Positions 1 to 9,848 of a DNA stretch of 64,000 nt are shown here, piece after piece. Made by a program: the position numbers and the translations under genes. Source of the DNA: Garcia nutans (Eukaryota; Streptophyta; Magnoliopsida; Malpighiales; Euphorbiaceae). The notes beneath the pieces were generated by a model that made no database searches, was not told the DNA's origin, and was given only the letters and a program-made list of their open reading frames with translations. The number at the start of each line of letters is the position of its first letter. Positions within the stretch are counted from its first letter, which is position 1. The DNA is taken from contig CANTUV010000009.1 of NCBI GenBank assembly GCA_947685225.1, positions 4,092,001-4,156,000 on the forward strand, read 5' to 3'.

Positions 1-2749
1 CTAAGAAAGTTGCCCCCAAATGTAAAAAAACAGCACCCTTGAAAAACACTCCACATAAGAAGAGAAAGGTTAATGCTGAGGAGGTGAAATCTACTGAGTC
101 AGATAGTGAAGAATAATAAAGTGGTTCATCAAATGATGAGGAGAATAGTGGTGATTTCACGGAAAGGTATGGTTTTACTTGTGCTTAGTGTACTGTTTAT
201 ATACATTAAATTTCAATTACAAAATTGTATTTTACCCTTTTGCCTTTCATATAGACATTAACAAAAAATGGCATATGCACTATTAGGTAACTATAAGTAA
301 ATAACTAGTGCCCTATTATTTAAGACATATGTCATATTAATATAATTACCTAACTTATGCCTTGAATAACAAAACGGTTACTTGTTTATAATATAAAAAG
401 GGCTTCAATTGTGAAATTCTCTCCCAAGTGGATGGTTGACACTGCGGGCTACATCTCTTATAATCTCTGGGTCAACATCAATAATTTTTGGCCGTGAGCG
501 ATTCCTTGACATTCTATCTTTATACATATTCCTAATATTGTACTCGTTTCCACTGGAGCACTTGAGAATGTCCACCATGCTAGTCTGCAAGGTTAGAAAA
601 ACTTTGTTCAATGAAGATGGTGAAAATTCATCATATGCAGTAACTACATCATCAATTAACTCATTAACATTAGTTAAAGCTACTTAGTATTTGATTGAAT
701 CAATGGCTCTAAAAAATCCTAGGTCAAGAACATTCAAATCAGGGTGGAGTTTGGCATAACAAACTGATTTTTAATCCCAAATCCATGGCAGTCTCATGAA
801 ATTCAACAGCCCTAACCTCAATATGTGGCTTGGCATTGTCTTGTTGTACATATATGGTTGATGGATTATTATTTTATGGCCATTTCTTTTTAATTGTAGG
901 CAGAAGTTTATGAATTAAAATTTGACAGAGTACAACTTTTATTATGGATAGAATTGGCTTAGTCTCCATTGTACCAGTTGAGCGATTTTTGTTATTCCAT
1001 TTGGTCGGCGAAGTTTCAACTATTGGCCATATTCTTGCCATCAAACAAAAGGTTGTGATTGTCATCATAACTAGGTCGTGCAAGTGCAACTAGAAACATT
1101 ATTTTTGGAATGAACCTCTTACTTTTGTACTTTTTATAAGGTTCATCCTCATCAGTTACTAGATAAAATTTATGTGTTTCTTTACACATATAAAACCATT
1201 TTTTATCTATATGGATTATACCATGCATGTCAATGAAAGATGGTTGGTTGCTCACTGTAACTGGGTCGATCACTGAGAGGGAGAAATGAATTCTCGCGGT
1301 TTTGTTTTCACTTTCAGCAGAGGCTTAATTGCATTGGAGTGAGGTTTTATGATGCCAATTTTAATTTTTTTTTATGGACACATGAAGTAGCTATACCTAA
1401 TTCAGAGGCTAGTGATCGAATTGTTATTCGACGCCTAAGTGGGATTTCTTTTATTCTTTATGCGGATATTTCTACTCTCTTCCTACCTTTATTCCAAGGA
1501 TGTCTCATACAATTAAAGTTCTTCTCTAGATGGAGGCTTATATTTCATCATACTTTTTAAAGTTGTTTTAACTGATGTTGCAAGTGGTTGTAACTTTTTC
1601 ATCACTACGATCACTTAGGTTACCTTCTTTTATGTCAGCCAAAAGCATGGTCCTTACAGAGATTTTGACATCATCTAGAACATTTTTCTTATTTCCTTTT
1701 TTATTGTTCATTGGAACAACATCTTGGGACTGACTGAAAGTATGAGTCATTTCTTCATAAATTATGGCCACATCTACAGGAAGTTAATGATTTTGGGTAC
1801 AGAGATCGACCCTATAAGTTGAGAATTAGGGGTCATTTCTTTAGAAATTATTGTCATATCTTCTGGAATTTCATTAAGGTCAGTTGGATGAGATGGGTCC
1901 ATGATTTTAGGGGCTAGGTTTTTATAGCAGTAGTGCCCCTTTTTTTCTTATGAAAATGGTTTTGGTGAATGCTTTGTGCACTATTTGTAGTGGAAGAAGT
2001 CCTTATAGTGCCCTCATTGTGGAAGTCGAGGAGATTCTTTCATTTCTTAAAACATTTGGAGGTAAATTTCTATACAAAATAGCCGTATATTCAGAAAGCA
2101 GTCCCCCCACTTTGCTTCCTGGGGGGAAAGTTAATTTTCAATTGATTGAAAGTTTTTATTTTACATAAAATTTTGAATTTTAAACAAATTAAGGAAATAA
2201 TCCCTCCTTCCCTTCATTTTTTTTCTTTTCAATTTTAGCATTCTAAATGAACCTTAGTGTCTTGTTTGATTGAGATATAATTAGGGGCCTTAATTGTGCA
2301 TGTAACATTAATCAATGATATTTTAGGTAATTTATAGGTAAAAGAGTTCTCAATGACAACTGATATCTGTGCCCGAATTTATAGATTTGGACAAGATTGA
2401 TATATGTTTTTCTTTCCTTTTTAATATTTTGTACACAAATTTATAATGTGTTAAACTCTATGAAAAAGCTTTAATTGTACACAATGATTTATGTTGTTTG
2501 TGTGCGAATATGTGCCCTTATTGTACAAGTGGAGGATAATTTATCTCATCCATTTTAAAATAAAAATTTCAATCATAAATGCTTTTTTGAGTATTGTGTC
2601 TATGAGTTGTCTCTCTCTTAACATTATAAATAATATGATTATGCTTATTTAAGGCTAATTAAGGCAGGTTGTGATCAATAAATTCATTAACTACCTTTTT
2701 AATTCTCATATTTTTTTCTGTTTTCTCTATATAAAGAGAATGGAGGGAG
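1..2749 (-). mobile_element. Tc1/mariner-like element, copy A (left end outside window)
   Basis: The right terminal inverted repeat ends at 2749. Read inwards on the - strand it begins CTCCCTCCATTCTCTTTATA and is flanked by TA (2750-2751), the target dinucleotide of mariner elements. The sequence matches copy B (12159-15390) throughout: base 1 aligns with 13123, so about 960 bases of this copy lie off the left edge. The interior holds a decayed transposase on the - strand (405-1902), a short lysine-rich then acidic reading frame on the + strand (about 1-175), and AT-rich sequence. Compared with copy B it lacks about 60 bases near 340 but keeps a roughly 530-base internal segment (about 993-1526) that copy B has lost. 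It is inserted in an L1-type LINE whose reverse transcriptase resumes at 2752. Confidence 0.8.
405..1902 (-). pseudogene. mariner transposase pseudogene, copy A
   Basis: This is the cut-and-paste transposase of a plant mariner element (DD39D type), which would act on TA targets in the nucleus. From a likely start at 1902 the pieces, in order on the - strand, are an N-terminal helix-turn-helix region (about 1568-1771), a block with HIDKKWFYM around the first catalytic aspartate (about 1016-1273), the second-aspartate motif QDNAKPHI near 820-845, and the third-aspartate block VLDLGFFRAID near 700-745, ending at 405. The order and motifs match plant mariner transposases. Several frameshifts and stops separate the pieces, so no intact protein can be made. 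It keeps the first catalytic block that copy B has deleted. Confidence 0.82.
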
Positions 2750-2751
2750 TA

Positions 2752-3629
2752 TGATTCTAAGGTACTTTGAGTCCATTTTTGCTAGCAATTCCTATAGCAC
2801 AGAGGTAGTCATAAATAAAGTAGAAAGACGAGTCTCTGGTGTAGATAATGAAAATGCTAATAGCACCCTTTACTAAAGAAGAATTAAGGTTATCTTCCAA
2901 ATACACCTAGATAAGTCCCTTGATCCTGATGGTTTACATCCAGTTTTTCTCAAAAGTTTTGGGATATCATTAGTTCTAACGTTTATTCATAATTGTAAAT
3001 TATGGATGTCTAATGGGGCTTTTCTTGATGGGCTTTGTGACAAGTTGATAGTGCTTATCCCTAAGATTGATAAGTATGCTTATGTAATGAAAGATTTAAG
3101 GCCAATTTCTTTATGTAATATTCTATATAAAATTATTACAAAAGTCTCGGCCAATAGTTTGAAGGTTTTATTGCCAAAAAATATTTGAAAATATTAGTAT
3201 GCTTTTGTGTCAGGGAACCTTATAACTAGTAATATTGCTTTTGAATTGATTCACTCATTTGAATCACTCTATGAAGTGTAAGATGGCTGGAAAGGATGGA
3301 GATGTTGCTCTTAAAATTGATATTATTAAGGTATATGATAGGGTAAATTGGCAAGTTCTAGAATAGATTATTCTAAAATTGGGCTTCTCATCATTATGGG
3401 TTAGATGGATTATACTCTGTGTCACATCTATCAAGTACTTCATCGCTCTTAATGGTTTAGAAATTGGTCCTATTATACCTCACTACATACTTTGTAAGGT
3501 AAATCCCATATCCCCTCATTTTTTTATTTTGTGTGCATAGGACCTTTAAGCTTTGTTTACGGGTGCTGAATTGATTGGCATAATTTATGGAGTTAGAGTC
3601 GGTCGAAGGGCTTTATGGAGTTAGAGTCA
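2752..3629 (+). pseudogene. L1-type LINE reverse transcriptase fragment, copy A
   Basis: This is a remnant of the reverse transcriptase of a plant L1-like non-LTR retrotransposon. It begins directly at the mariner TA with a frame reading FESIFASN, typical of the segment just upstream of the RT domain, then DPDGLHPVFLKSF, and 3006-3188 contains LIPKI and DLRPISLCNILYKIITK, the conserved RT blocks of plant LINEs. Several stops and frameshifts are present. The copy ends abruptly near 3629, within a repeated TATGGAGTTAGAGTC stretch, where an AT-rich repeat begins. Copy B continues about 1.2 kb further. It was interrupted by the mariner, so the LINE is the older insertion. Confidence 0.82.
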
Positions 3630-3775
3630 AAATTTATTTTAAATAAAATTATATAAAATTTAATTAAATTATCTATTTTAAATTATACCATATAAATATA
3701 AAAATTTATTTATAAATAAATTCTATATAAAATTTATTTATAAATAAATTTTATAATCTAAATTTATTCTTTCCT
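3630..3775. repeat. AT-rich MITE-like repeat, also present at 54855-54985
   Basis: This is a non-coding AT-rich block of phrases such as AATTATCTATTTTAAATTA and ATTTATTTATAAATAAATT, several of them self-complementary. A clearly related block in the same orientation lies at about 54855-54985. It starts exactly where LINE copy A stops, so it either inserted there or marks the truncation point. No terminal repeat or target duplication is clear enough to name a family. Confidence 0.45.
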
Positions 3776-4455
3776 ACTATACCGTAAATCTCAATCATAA
3801 CCAATCCCCCTAAAATTTGGCTTTCTTAATCTAAATCTCTCTCGAAATCCAATATATAGAATTTCGTCATTTTGCGGGGACTCAGACGTATAATAGGTTG
3901 CTCTTTGGACCTCTGTACTCTATAGCCATTAATTTATCATTTATCTCTTTACAATTGTAAGTACATTATAGTTTTTAAAAAATATCAATAAGTCAATAAT
4001 ACTTCATTATTATTTGTTACAATAAGACTGATTTTGATTCATATTTATCAATTACTCATATAAAATTGTTGATATTTAATTGAATTATTATTTTTTAATA
4101 ATTTTATTATCATATTAGACTGATATTCTTTTTTTCTGATTCAAATACTAATAATTAGACATTAAAATTTATTTAACTAGAATTTATATGACACAATAAA
4201 TTTTAAAAGTTCAAAAATTAAGAGAACTCTTTTTATTTTGAGGCGTGCTATAAAAAAAAACTATTGAGGGCAAAATTTCTCAATTATTATTAAAATGTCA
4301 TCCCAAGTTTGATAAACGACCTGTCGTTTGGAATGCCTTTTTATGTCAGACGACCTCTCATTTAAAACAGAGTTTGTCGTTTCTTGGATCCAATAAATAA
4401 ATAAATAAAAACGAGAAGAATCAATTAATTTCCCGCCTTTTCAAAACAGTGCGAG
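3776..4455. other. spacer upstream of the zinc-finger gene
   Basis: AT-rich sequence without convincing coding potential. Around 4313-4380 the phrase ACGACCT(G/C)TC(G/A)TTT occurs twice with an inverted relative (GTTTGTCGTTTC), which could be a short repeat or a regulatory cluster for the gene downstream. Nothing else is recognisable. Confidence 0.5.
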
Positions 4456-4530
4456 TTGAAACTCCAATCTCTTTGGAAAATCAAACAAATGACGGCTCCC
4501 GAAAATAACTGTCAATTTCAAAAAAGCCAT

Positions 4531-4544
4531 TATATATATATAAA
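4531..4544 (+). promoter_or_regulatory. probable TATA box of the zinc-finger gene
   Basis: TATATATATATAAA lies 82-95 bases upstream of the strong-context ATG at 4626. With a usual plant spacing this would place transcription start near 4565-4575. The assignment is positional inference only. Confidence 0.4.
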
Positions 4545-4625
4545 TGGTAACTGTAATTCGGTGTGCATCAAAATTAAAAATCAATTTCTCTTCAAGGAAA
4601 ATTCTCTGATTACCCATTTCCCGCC

Positions 4626-4856
4626 ATGGCCAATTCTTCAAAGGACATCTCTACTAATCTTCTTTCTTATTCTTCTTCATCCTCTTCTACCACTCCTCCT
4701 GCTTCTATTGTTCTGGTTGGTCATGGTGGTGGTATTGGAGGCTCTGGAGAGAATAATTCTTCTAAGGGAAGAGAGGGAGAATGGACGGTGGTGGTGCATC
4801 AAGTAGTTTTGGCAATGGCGCCGGAGGGGAGATTAAGAGAAAGAAAGGAGAACTAA
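4626..4856 (+). CDS. upstream overlapping ORF, or frameshifted N-terminus of the zinc-finger gene
   Basis: The first ATG after the probable TATA box is in an excellent context (CCGCCATGGCC). It opens a 76-codon frame, rich in Ser, Thr and Gly, that overlaps the first 76 bases of the zinc-finger CDS in another frame and stops at 4854-4856. Two readings fit. It may be a translated upstream ORF that limits expression of the repressor. Or it may be the true N-terminus, joined to the zinc-finger frame before a single-base indel near 4775-4785, since Ser/Gly-rich N-termini are usual for such proteins. The zinc-finger frame itself has a TAA just upstream of 4781, so one uninterrupted protein from 4626 is not possible in this sequence. 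Confidence 0.35.
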   Translation: MANSSKDISTNLLSYSSSSSSTTPPASIVLVGHGGGIGGSGENNSSKGREGEWTVVVHQVVLAMAPEGRLRERKEN

Positions 4857-5227
4857 TTGATGTTCCAAAAACAGAGCCGATTTGTTCTTTATGTGGAAAG
4901 AAATTTGGTTCTTGGAAAGGGGTGTTTGGACATCTTCGAACCCATCCAGAACGTCAATGGCGTGGAGCTTTTTCACCGCTAAAGGCTGCACCGCCGTCGA
5001 GGGTAGCTTGGTCACCGTTAAGGATTGGTCATCCATTTTTGCAGAGGCGGTTATTGGCTCCAACTTTACTGGACTTGGCTCTTCAGAGGTTTGGCAAAAT
5101 TAGACAAGATATTGATTTGAATATAGCACCACAACAACTTGGCCCTTCTACTACTAATATTATTCCTCCTCCACAAGGTGGCGGCGGTGGTGGTTTTGAT
5201 TTGAATTTGCCGCCTCCGCCCGAATGA
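4781..5227 (+). CDS. single C2H2 zinc-finger, EAR-motif transcriptional repressor
   Basis: This is a likely nuclear DNA-binding repressor of 148 residues. One C2H2 finger occupies residues 35-55, with ligands C35, C38, H51 and H55 in C-X2-C-X12-H-X3-H spacing. The helix reads SWKGVFGHLRTH, so the plant QALGGH signature is replaced by KGVFGH. A basic stretch KRKK (residues 19-22) just before the finger could serve nuclear import. Two leucine/EAR-type repression motifs follow, DLNIAP near residue 112 and DLNLPPPP at the C-terminus, separated by a Gly-rich linker; EAR motifs recruit TOPLESS-type corepressors. There is no intron. The start is the first ATG after an in-frame stop, but a better-context ATG at 4626 lies in another frame. 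It is the only host gene in the transposon-rich left third. Target genes are unknown. Confidence 0.78.
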   Translation: MDGGGASSSFGNGAGGEIKRKKGELIDVPKTEPICSLCGKKFGSWKGVFGHLRTHPERQWRGAFSPLKAAPPSRVAWSPLRIGHPFLQRRLLAPTLLDLALQRFGKIRQDIDLNIAPQQLGPSTTNIIPPPQGGGGGGFDLNLPPPPE

Positions 5228-5919
5228 TCTTAATGAATAGCAGGGCTGTGTGTGGTTTGGATTAGTAAGTATTATTTGTTATTGGTTAAATATGCATTAG
5301 TTACATTAATGCCAATTCAAGTTATATGAGCACGTAATATCATAATTTGAATTTATAATAAAAAAATTCTTCAGTTTATGCACAATATTTTCATAGATTT
5401 TAGGCTAAAAGACGAGGAGAGACAAATTATAATATATTATATTTAGATCTATAATTGCGATTCATCTGAACAATGACTAGACTATGACTGCATAGTTGCA
5501 ATTCATTCAATGATTGATTAAATTTCTTGCAAAACTATGTAAATGTACAAATGGGAGCAATTTTTTTTCTCAAATAAAATATTATACTATTTAAAATTTT
5601 AATTTGTCACTTAAGTCAATAATTAATACTTATTTTTCATGTTTATATAGATGCGTATAAAGATGAATAAATATTTAAATTAATCATTATATTTTAAAAG
5701 CACCATAAGTTTTACAAATGTTAGATTACATTTTTGTTTATTTTTTATAAAAAAAAGAAAAATATTAAATTTACTGCCATTATTGGTATGGCCTTTTTAT
5801 CACCTTATATGGAACAATGTGTTTGTATAAAATATCCCTATTTATTTTATATCAAATGCTTTGATAAGAATAAAAACTTAAATCTATTAACATAAGGATT
5901 TTGATAAATATAAAAAGAG
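5228..5919. other. 3' flank of the zinc-finger gene
   Basis: AT-rich spacer with no supported gene. It would hold the 3' UTR and polyadenylation signals of the zinc-finger gene; several AATAAA-like hexamers occur but none can be singled out. It merges rightwards into LINE-derived sequence near 5920. Confidence 0.5.
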
Positions 5920-6004
5920 GGGAATAATTAGAGCAATATTGATTCTATTGACATGTTAAAAAATTGATTTTCACTTGCTATCATAGCAAGAGAAAGTTTA
6001 TTAG
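5920..6004 (+). pseudogene. LINE reverse transcriptase fragment left of the CACTA insertion
   Basis: The last part of this stretch reads, in one frame and through stops, FHLLS then QEKVY. The same frame resumes right of the CACTA element at 12005 with RCKSL and then TKFFHAQATTRK, a hallmark of plant L1-type ORF2 just upstream of the reverse transcriptase. Frame continuity across the 6-kb insert shows that the CACTA element landed in this LINE. The left limit of the LINE is not visible and 5920 is approximate. Confidence 0.6.
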
Positions 6005-6029
6005 CACTACAAAAAAATTATAATTTATC

Positions 6030-6404
6030 CACATAACTTTACTCACAGATTATTTTCCTGCATACATATCCAGGGATTATTGATTACCAAGGATTTACCC
6101 ACAAATCTAGTTTTGTTGGGTAATTTGTTGGTAAAAAATTACCTAAAACTTACCCAGAGAATATGTCTGCGGGTAAATTATCCGTGGATAATCTTTAGGT
6201 AACTTACGGATTACTAAAGAAAAAAATCTATGGATAAAATTTCTGAGTAATCTCTGAATAATTTAAAAAAAGAATTTTCTCAATTAAAAGTCACGTAGGA
6301 AACTTATCCATGGTTAAATTTTCTAAGCAATCTCTAGATAATTTAAAAATAAAAAAATTTCAGCTAAAATTTACTAGGAATTACCTAGGAAATAAATTTA
6401 TGGG
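6030..6404. repeat. left subterminal repeat array of the CACTA element
   Basis: Short motifs of the type TTACC(C/T)AG(G/A)GATTACC and GGTAAATT recur in both orientations, giving many overlapping copies in under 400 bases. In CACTA elements such subterminal arrays bind the element-encoded TNPA protein. The array continues beyond the MITE insertion (6822-6920) and is mirrored at the right end (11480-11990). Confidence 0.75.
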
Positions 6405-6813
6405 CAGTGGCGGAACCAGAGAATGGTTGAGGGGGGGGGGGGGCAAATGTTGCTGCCGGCCGGCTCGGTCGTCTCCGTCGCCGTCTCCTGTGGGCGGTGG
6501 CACGGTGTTGCGTCTGCTCTCAACTCTCTCTGTCTCTGCCTCTCTCGCTCTCGCTCGTGGCTTTTAAATTTTTTTTTTACTCTATTAAGTGAAACGGCGC
6601 CGTTTCACTTGAAAGAGTAAAAAAAAAAACTGAAATGCCCCGAGGGGCATTTCAGTAATTTCACGTAAGAGGTTGTCTTCAACCTCTCACGTGAACGGAC
6701 TGCTGATGACTGCGTTGGGGGGGGGGGGGGAGCACGGCAGCAGCCAGCAGCAACAATGTGTTCATTGCCGCCGGCGAGGGGGGGTCGTCCCCCCCCCCCC
6801 AGCTCCGCCCCTG
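6405..6813. mobile_element. 409-bp hAT-type MITE nested in the CACTA element
   Basis: The element begins CAGTGGCGGAACCAG and its other end, read inwards, is CAGGGGCGGAGCTGG, an imperfect terminal inverted repeat. It is flanked by a perfect 8-bp target duplication TTTATGGG (6397-6404 and 6814-6821), the hallmark length for hAT transposons. It has no coding capacity, is GC-rich in an otherwise AT-rich region, and has runs of G just inside each end. Its core is three adjacent hairpin-forming inverted repeats (6570-6695). A diverged relative with the same layout lies at 50949-51424. Confidence 0.88.
6570..6695. repeat. three consecutive hairpin palindromes in the hAT MITE
   Basis: First, 6587-6610 is a perfect 24-bp palindrome centred on GGCGCC, and the flanking T-run and A-run extend the stem outwards to about 6570-6628. 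Second, 6629-6641 pairs perfectly with 6644-6656 (13-bp arms, two-base loop). Third, 6660-6675 pairs with 6680-6695 (15 of 16 bases, four-base loop). The three lie end to end with almost no spacer. Confidence 0.85.
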
Positions 6814-6821
6814 TTTATGGG

Positions 6822-8763
6822 TAAATACCATGGGTAATCTATAGGTAATTTAAAAAACAAAATGTTCTTAACCAAACTTTATCTAGGGATTACCTAGAAA
6901 AATTTTCATAAATAAGTTTACTAGGTAAATTAATATTTTCTTCCTTTCAAAATCCTACAAGTTATAAATTTATTATTTTAACAAAATTTAATTTTTTTTA
7001 ACAAAACTATGTAAGTTGATATTACTTTTTTTTTTGCAAGTATTAAAAGAATAAATTACTTGTTCTATGATGGAAAATATTAGTATTTTTAATTCTTATA
7101 ATTTCCATCAATTTAAAATTATTTTGAATTGTTTGTAAATTTATAGTTTAATATTTTTATAATTTTCTTCTTTAATAGAAAGATAGTAATAAATTTAGCT
7201 TTGAAACTTGATTTGATTAATAAAAAATATTAAATATCAAATTATAAATATTTTTTTATTTATAAATATTAATTATCTCTATTAATTAATTAAAATCAAA
7301 TTTAACAAAAAATTTAATATAGCATTGATAGCTCACGTGACTAGGGTATGAAGAAAGAAAAAAAATATACTTTGGTCTTTAAACAAATCAATTTTGCTTT
7401 CACTAACCCAAAATCTAAATTTTGTGTTGCCTCTTATTTCTCCCACTCTTGCCTTCTCTAATTTTCTCTAGCCGTTCTCCATTTTTTCTTTCACGGGTCC
7501 CTAGGCTCTCTTATTGGCTATTGTTCCTTACCCCTCCTAGGTTCGAGCTTCGGCTTTCATCCTTCGTAGTGTTTCTCATTCCAAATTGGTGAGTTATCTT
7601 TCTTTTCATTTGTTTAAATTAATTGATTTAGGGTTTATGATTTCAAAGTTCTGAAATTTGTGCTCATGTCCCTTTTTTCATGGAGATTCAATTTGTTCTT
7701 CTCAAATTTCATTTTTCTTTGAAATTTTGTTGCTGCTGTTGTTTCAACCCTTTAATCCTCAATTGTTGCATTTGAGCTTGAAGATTTTAAAGAAGCTTCA
7801 TAAATGCATTTGACCCAATTGATTTTGACAACCTATTTTTATGTTGTAGTTATTGTATCACATAAAATTTCTATTTTGTTGGTTGTTCTTAACGAGCTAA
7901 TTTTGAGGTTTTGAAATGAGTAAATAATTGTCGATTTGCAATATAAGTAGTAAAAGTTAATTTATTGTCATTTTTAATTTGTTTCAAGAAAGTATTATGT
8001 TTTTAGTTCTTTATGCCTTTTGGGGGATCAAAGTTTATGGTCAATTTGATAGTTGTAGTGGCTGGTCATTGCATGTAGAAAATAAAATTTTCATTTTCTA
8101 TCTATTATTAATTATTTTTGTTAAAGAAAAATTTATAGAATCATGAAAGGGACGCATTATTAGATATATAAGATATTTAACCTTTCTAATGGCCCATGTA
8201 GACCCAACTCTCAGCATCACACTCAAATAACAGACAAATATATACATACATAAATACATATATTTTATATTTATATATATATATATATAATGTATTTCAT
8301 ACTATGAAATCATTGTTGCTGCTATACAAAATTGTGAAGTCCTAGAATTATTAATTTGTCATCAATATATTCTCCTACATTTGGATGCATCTATATAAGA
8401 ATTATGACATTGTGAGGTTGTAGGATTTCATCTTTCCTAATAATATTTGAAGCTGTTATGCAAAGCGCTTTTAAGTATGTTAGTTGTGTTGTATTTATGC
8501 CTTTTGATGCTACACAAATTCTAGATCAACTCCCTTTATGTAAATTTTTTTAGCATTTTAATATTTTCAATTTAATCACTTGGTTAATTTTTTAATTACG
8601 AGAACTGATTAAGTTTTCTTAGTTTTCTTTGTTCATTATACATATATACAGAGAGCTATATAATATGGCTATATAAATACAATTCTAGGTGTAATTTAAA
8701 ATAAAAGAAATCTATATTAGGTTTATAAGAAATTCTATTTTAAAATATAGTGATGATTTTATT
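6822..8763. other. CACTA left interior: subterminal repeats, leader, possible intron
   Basis: After the MITE the subterminal motifs resume to about 6920, followed by AT-rich sequence. A pyrimidine-rich stretch at 7380-7590 ends in a plausible splice donor (TTG|GTGAGT near 7588) and resembles a 5' leader. From there to 8763 there is only AT-rich sequence with a TA microsatellite at about 8270-8290. Where a full transposase gene would be expected, nothing but the tail from 8764 remains. Confidence 0.5.
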
Positions 8764-9144
8764 TTGGCTTCACGAGCGACACAAGTGTACTATACACCTT
8801 ATCCAAGATGAAGCGTGACCAAATTGATTGGTAGGTTGTGTGTAAAATCAGACCTAGACCAATTATATATCGAGGTTCCGACAACAAATATGACTTTTCA
8901 AGAGGATGAAGTAGAGGATCAGTCGATTGATATTATTAATGATGTTATAAAGCCTTTAAATGATTCAAATGGTGTTTTGGTAGATGTAGATGATGGGAAT
9001 GATAATGATGATTCAGGAGATGAAGTTGGGACAACAGAGGATATAGAAGATGATGAGAATGAATGTACATGTTTGATGACGGTGAATGATATTACTATTT
9101 CTTATGTAGTTAAACATTTTCTTATTATTATTATATTTGTGTGA
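8764..9144 (+). pseudogene. C-terminal remnant of a CACTA TNP2-type transposase
   Basis: One frame reads TQVYYTPYP, then KRDQIDW, a TAG stop and VVCKIRPRPIIYRGS, matching the C-terminal end of plant CACTA transposases (TNP2/TNPD family). The acidic tail that follows (FQEDEVEDQ, DDGNDNDDSGDEVG) lies in a second frame, so a one-base frameshift separates tail from body. The catalytic part is absent. The segment is duplicated immediately downstream. Confidence 0.7.
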
Positions 9145-9830
9145 ATTGGTAATCTTTTTATTTTACTATTATGATTAGTATATTTGCCACTTCTTAATGA
9201 AAGTTATTATGATTAGTATATCATGTACATTCTTCTTTATTATATACATTTTTTATGTCTTTATTCAAGCTCAAATAACTTTTTTTTTATAAATCTTACA
9301 CCATTTGACTGGTAGGTTGTGTGTAAAATCAGACCTAGACCAATTATATATCGAGGTTTTGACAACAGATATGGCTTTTCAAGAGGATGAAGTAGAGGAT
9401 CAGTCGATTGATATTATTAATGATGTTATAAAGCTTTTAAATGATTCAAATGATGTTTTGGTAGATGTAGATGATGGGCATGATAATGATGATTCAGGAG
9501 ATGAAGTTGGAGATTGGAAGACAACAAAGGATATAGAAGATGATGAGAATGAATGTACATGTCTGATGATAGTGAATGATATTACTATTTCTTATGTAGT
9601 TAAAAATTTTCTTATTATTATTATTATATTTATGTGAATTGGTAATCTTTTCATTTTACTATTATGATTAGTATATTTGCCACTTCTTATCGAAAGTTAT
9701 TATGATTAGTATATCATGCTCAGGTACATTCCTCTTTATTATATACATTTTTTATGTTCTTTATTATATACATTATTTATGTCTTTATTCAAGCTCAAAT
9801 AACCTTTTTTTTTTTTGTAAATCTTACAAA
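8820..9830 (+). repeat. 481-bp tandem duplication of the transposase tail
   Basis: 8820-9300 and 9301 to about 9830 are direct neighbours with a period of 481 (GGTAGGTTGTG begins at 8830 and again at 9311). They differ by scattered substitutions, a small insertion (GATTGGAA) and short indels. Both carry the same stop and frameshift, so the duplication happened after the transposase was already dead. The second copy also holds the acidic reading frame, at 9305-9637. Confidence 0.85.
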
Positions 9831-9848
9831 TTTCTTTTATATATAAAT

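Noticed and set aside
8815..9637. two similar acidic proteins as tandem host genes
   Set aside because: Their first residues are an out-of-frame reading of the transposase motif VVCKIRPRP; they are duplicated CACTA tails, not host genes.
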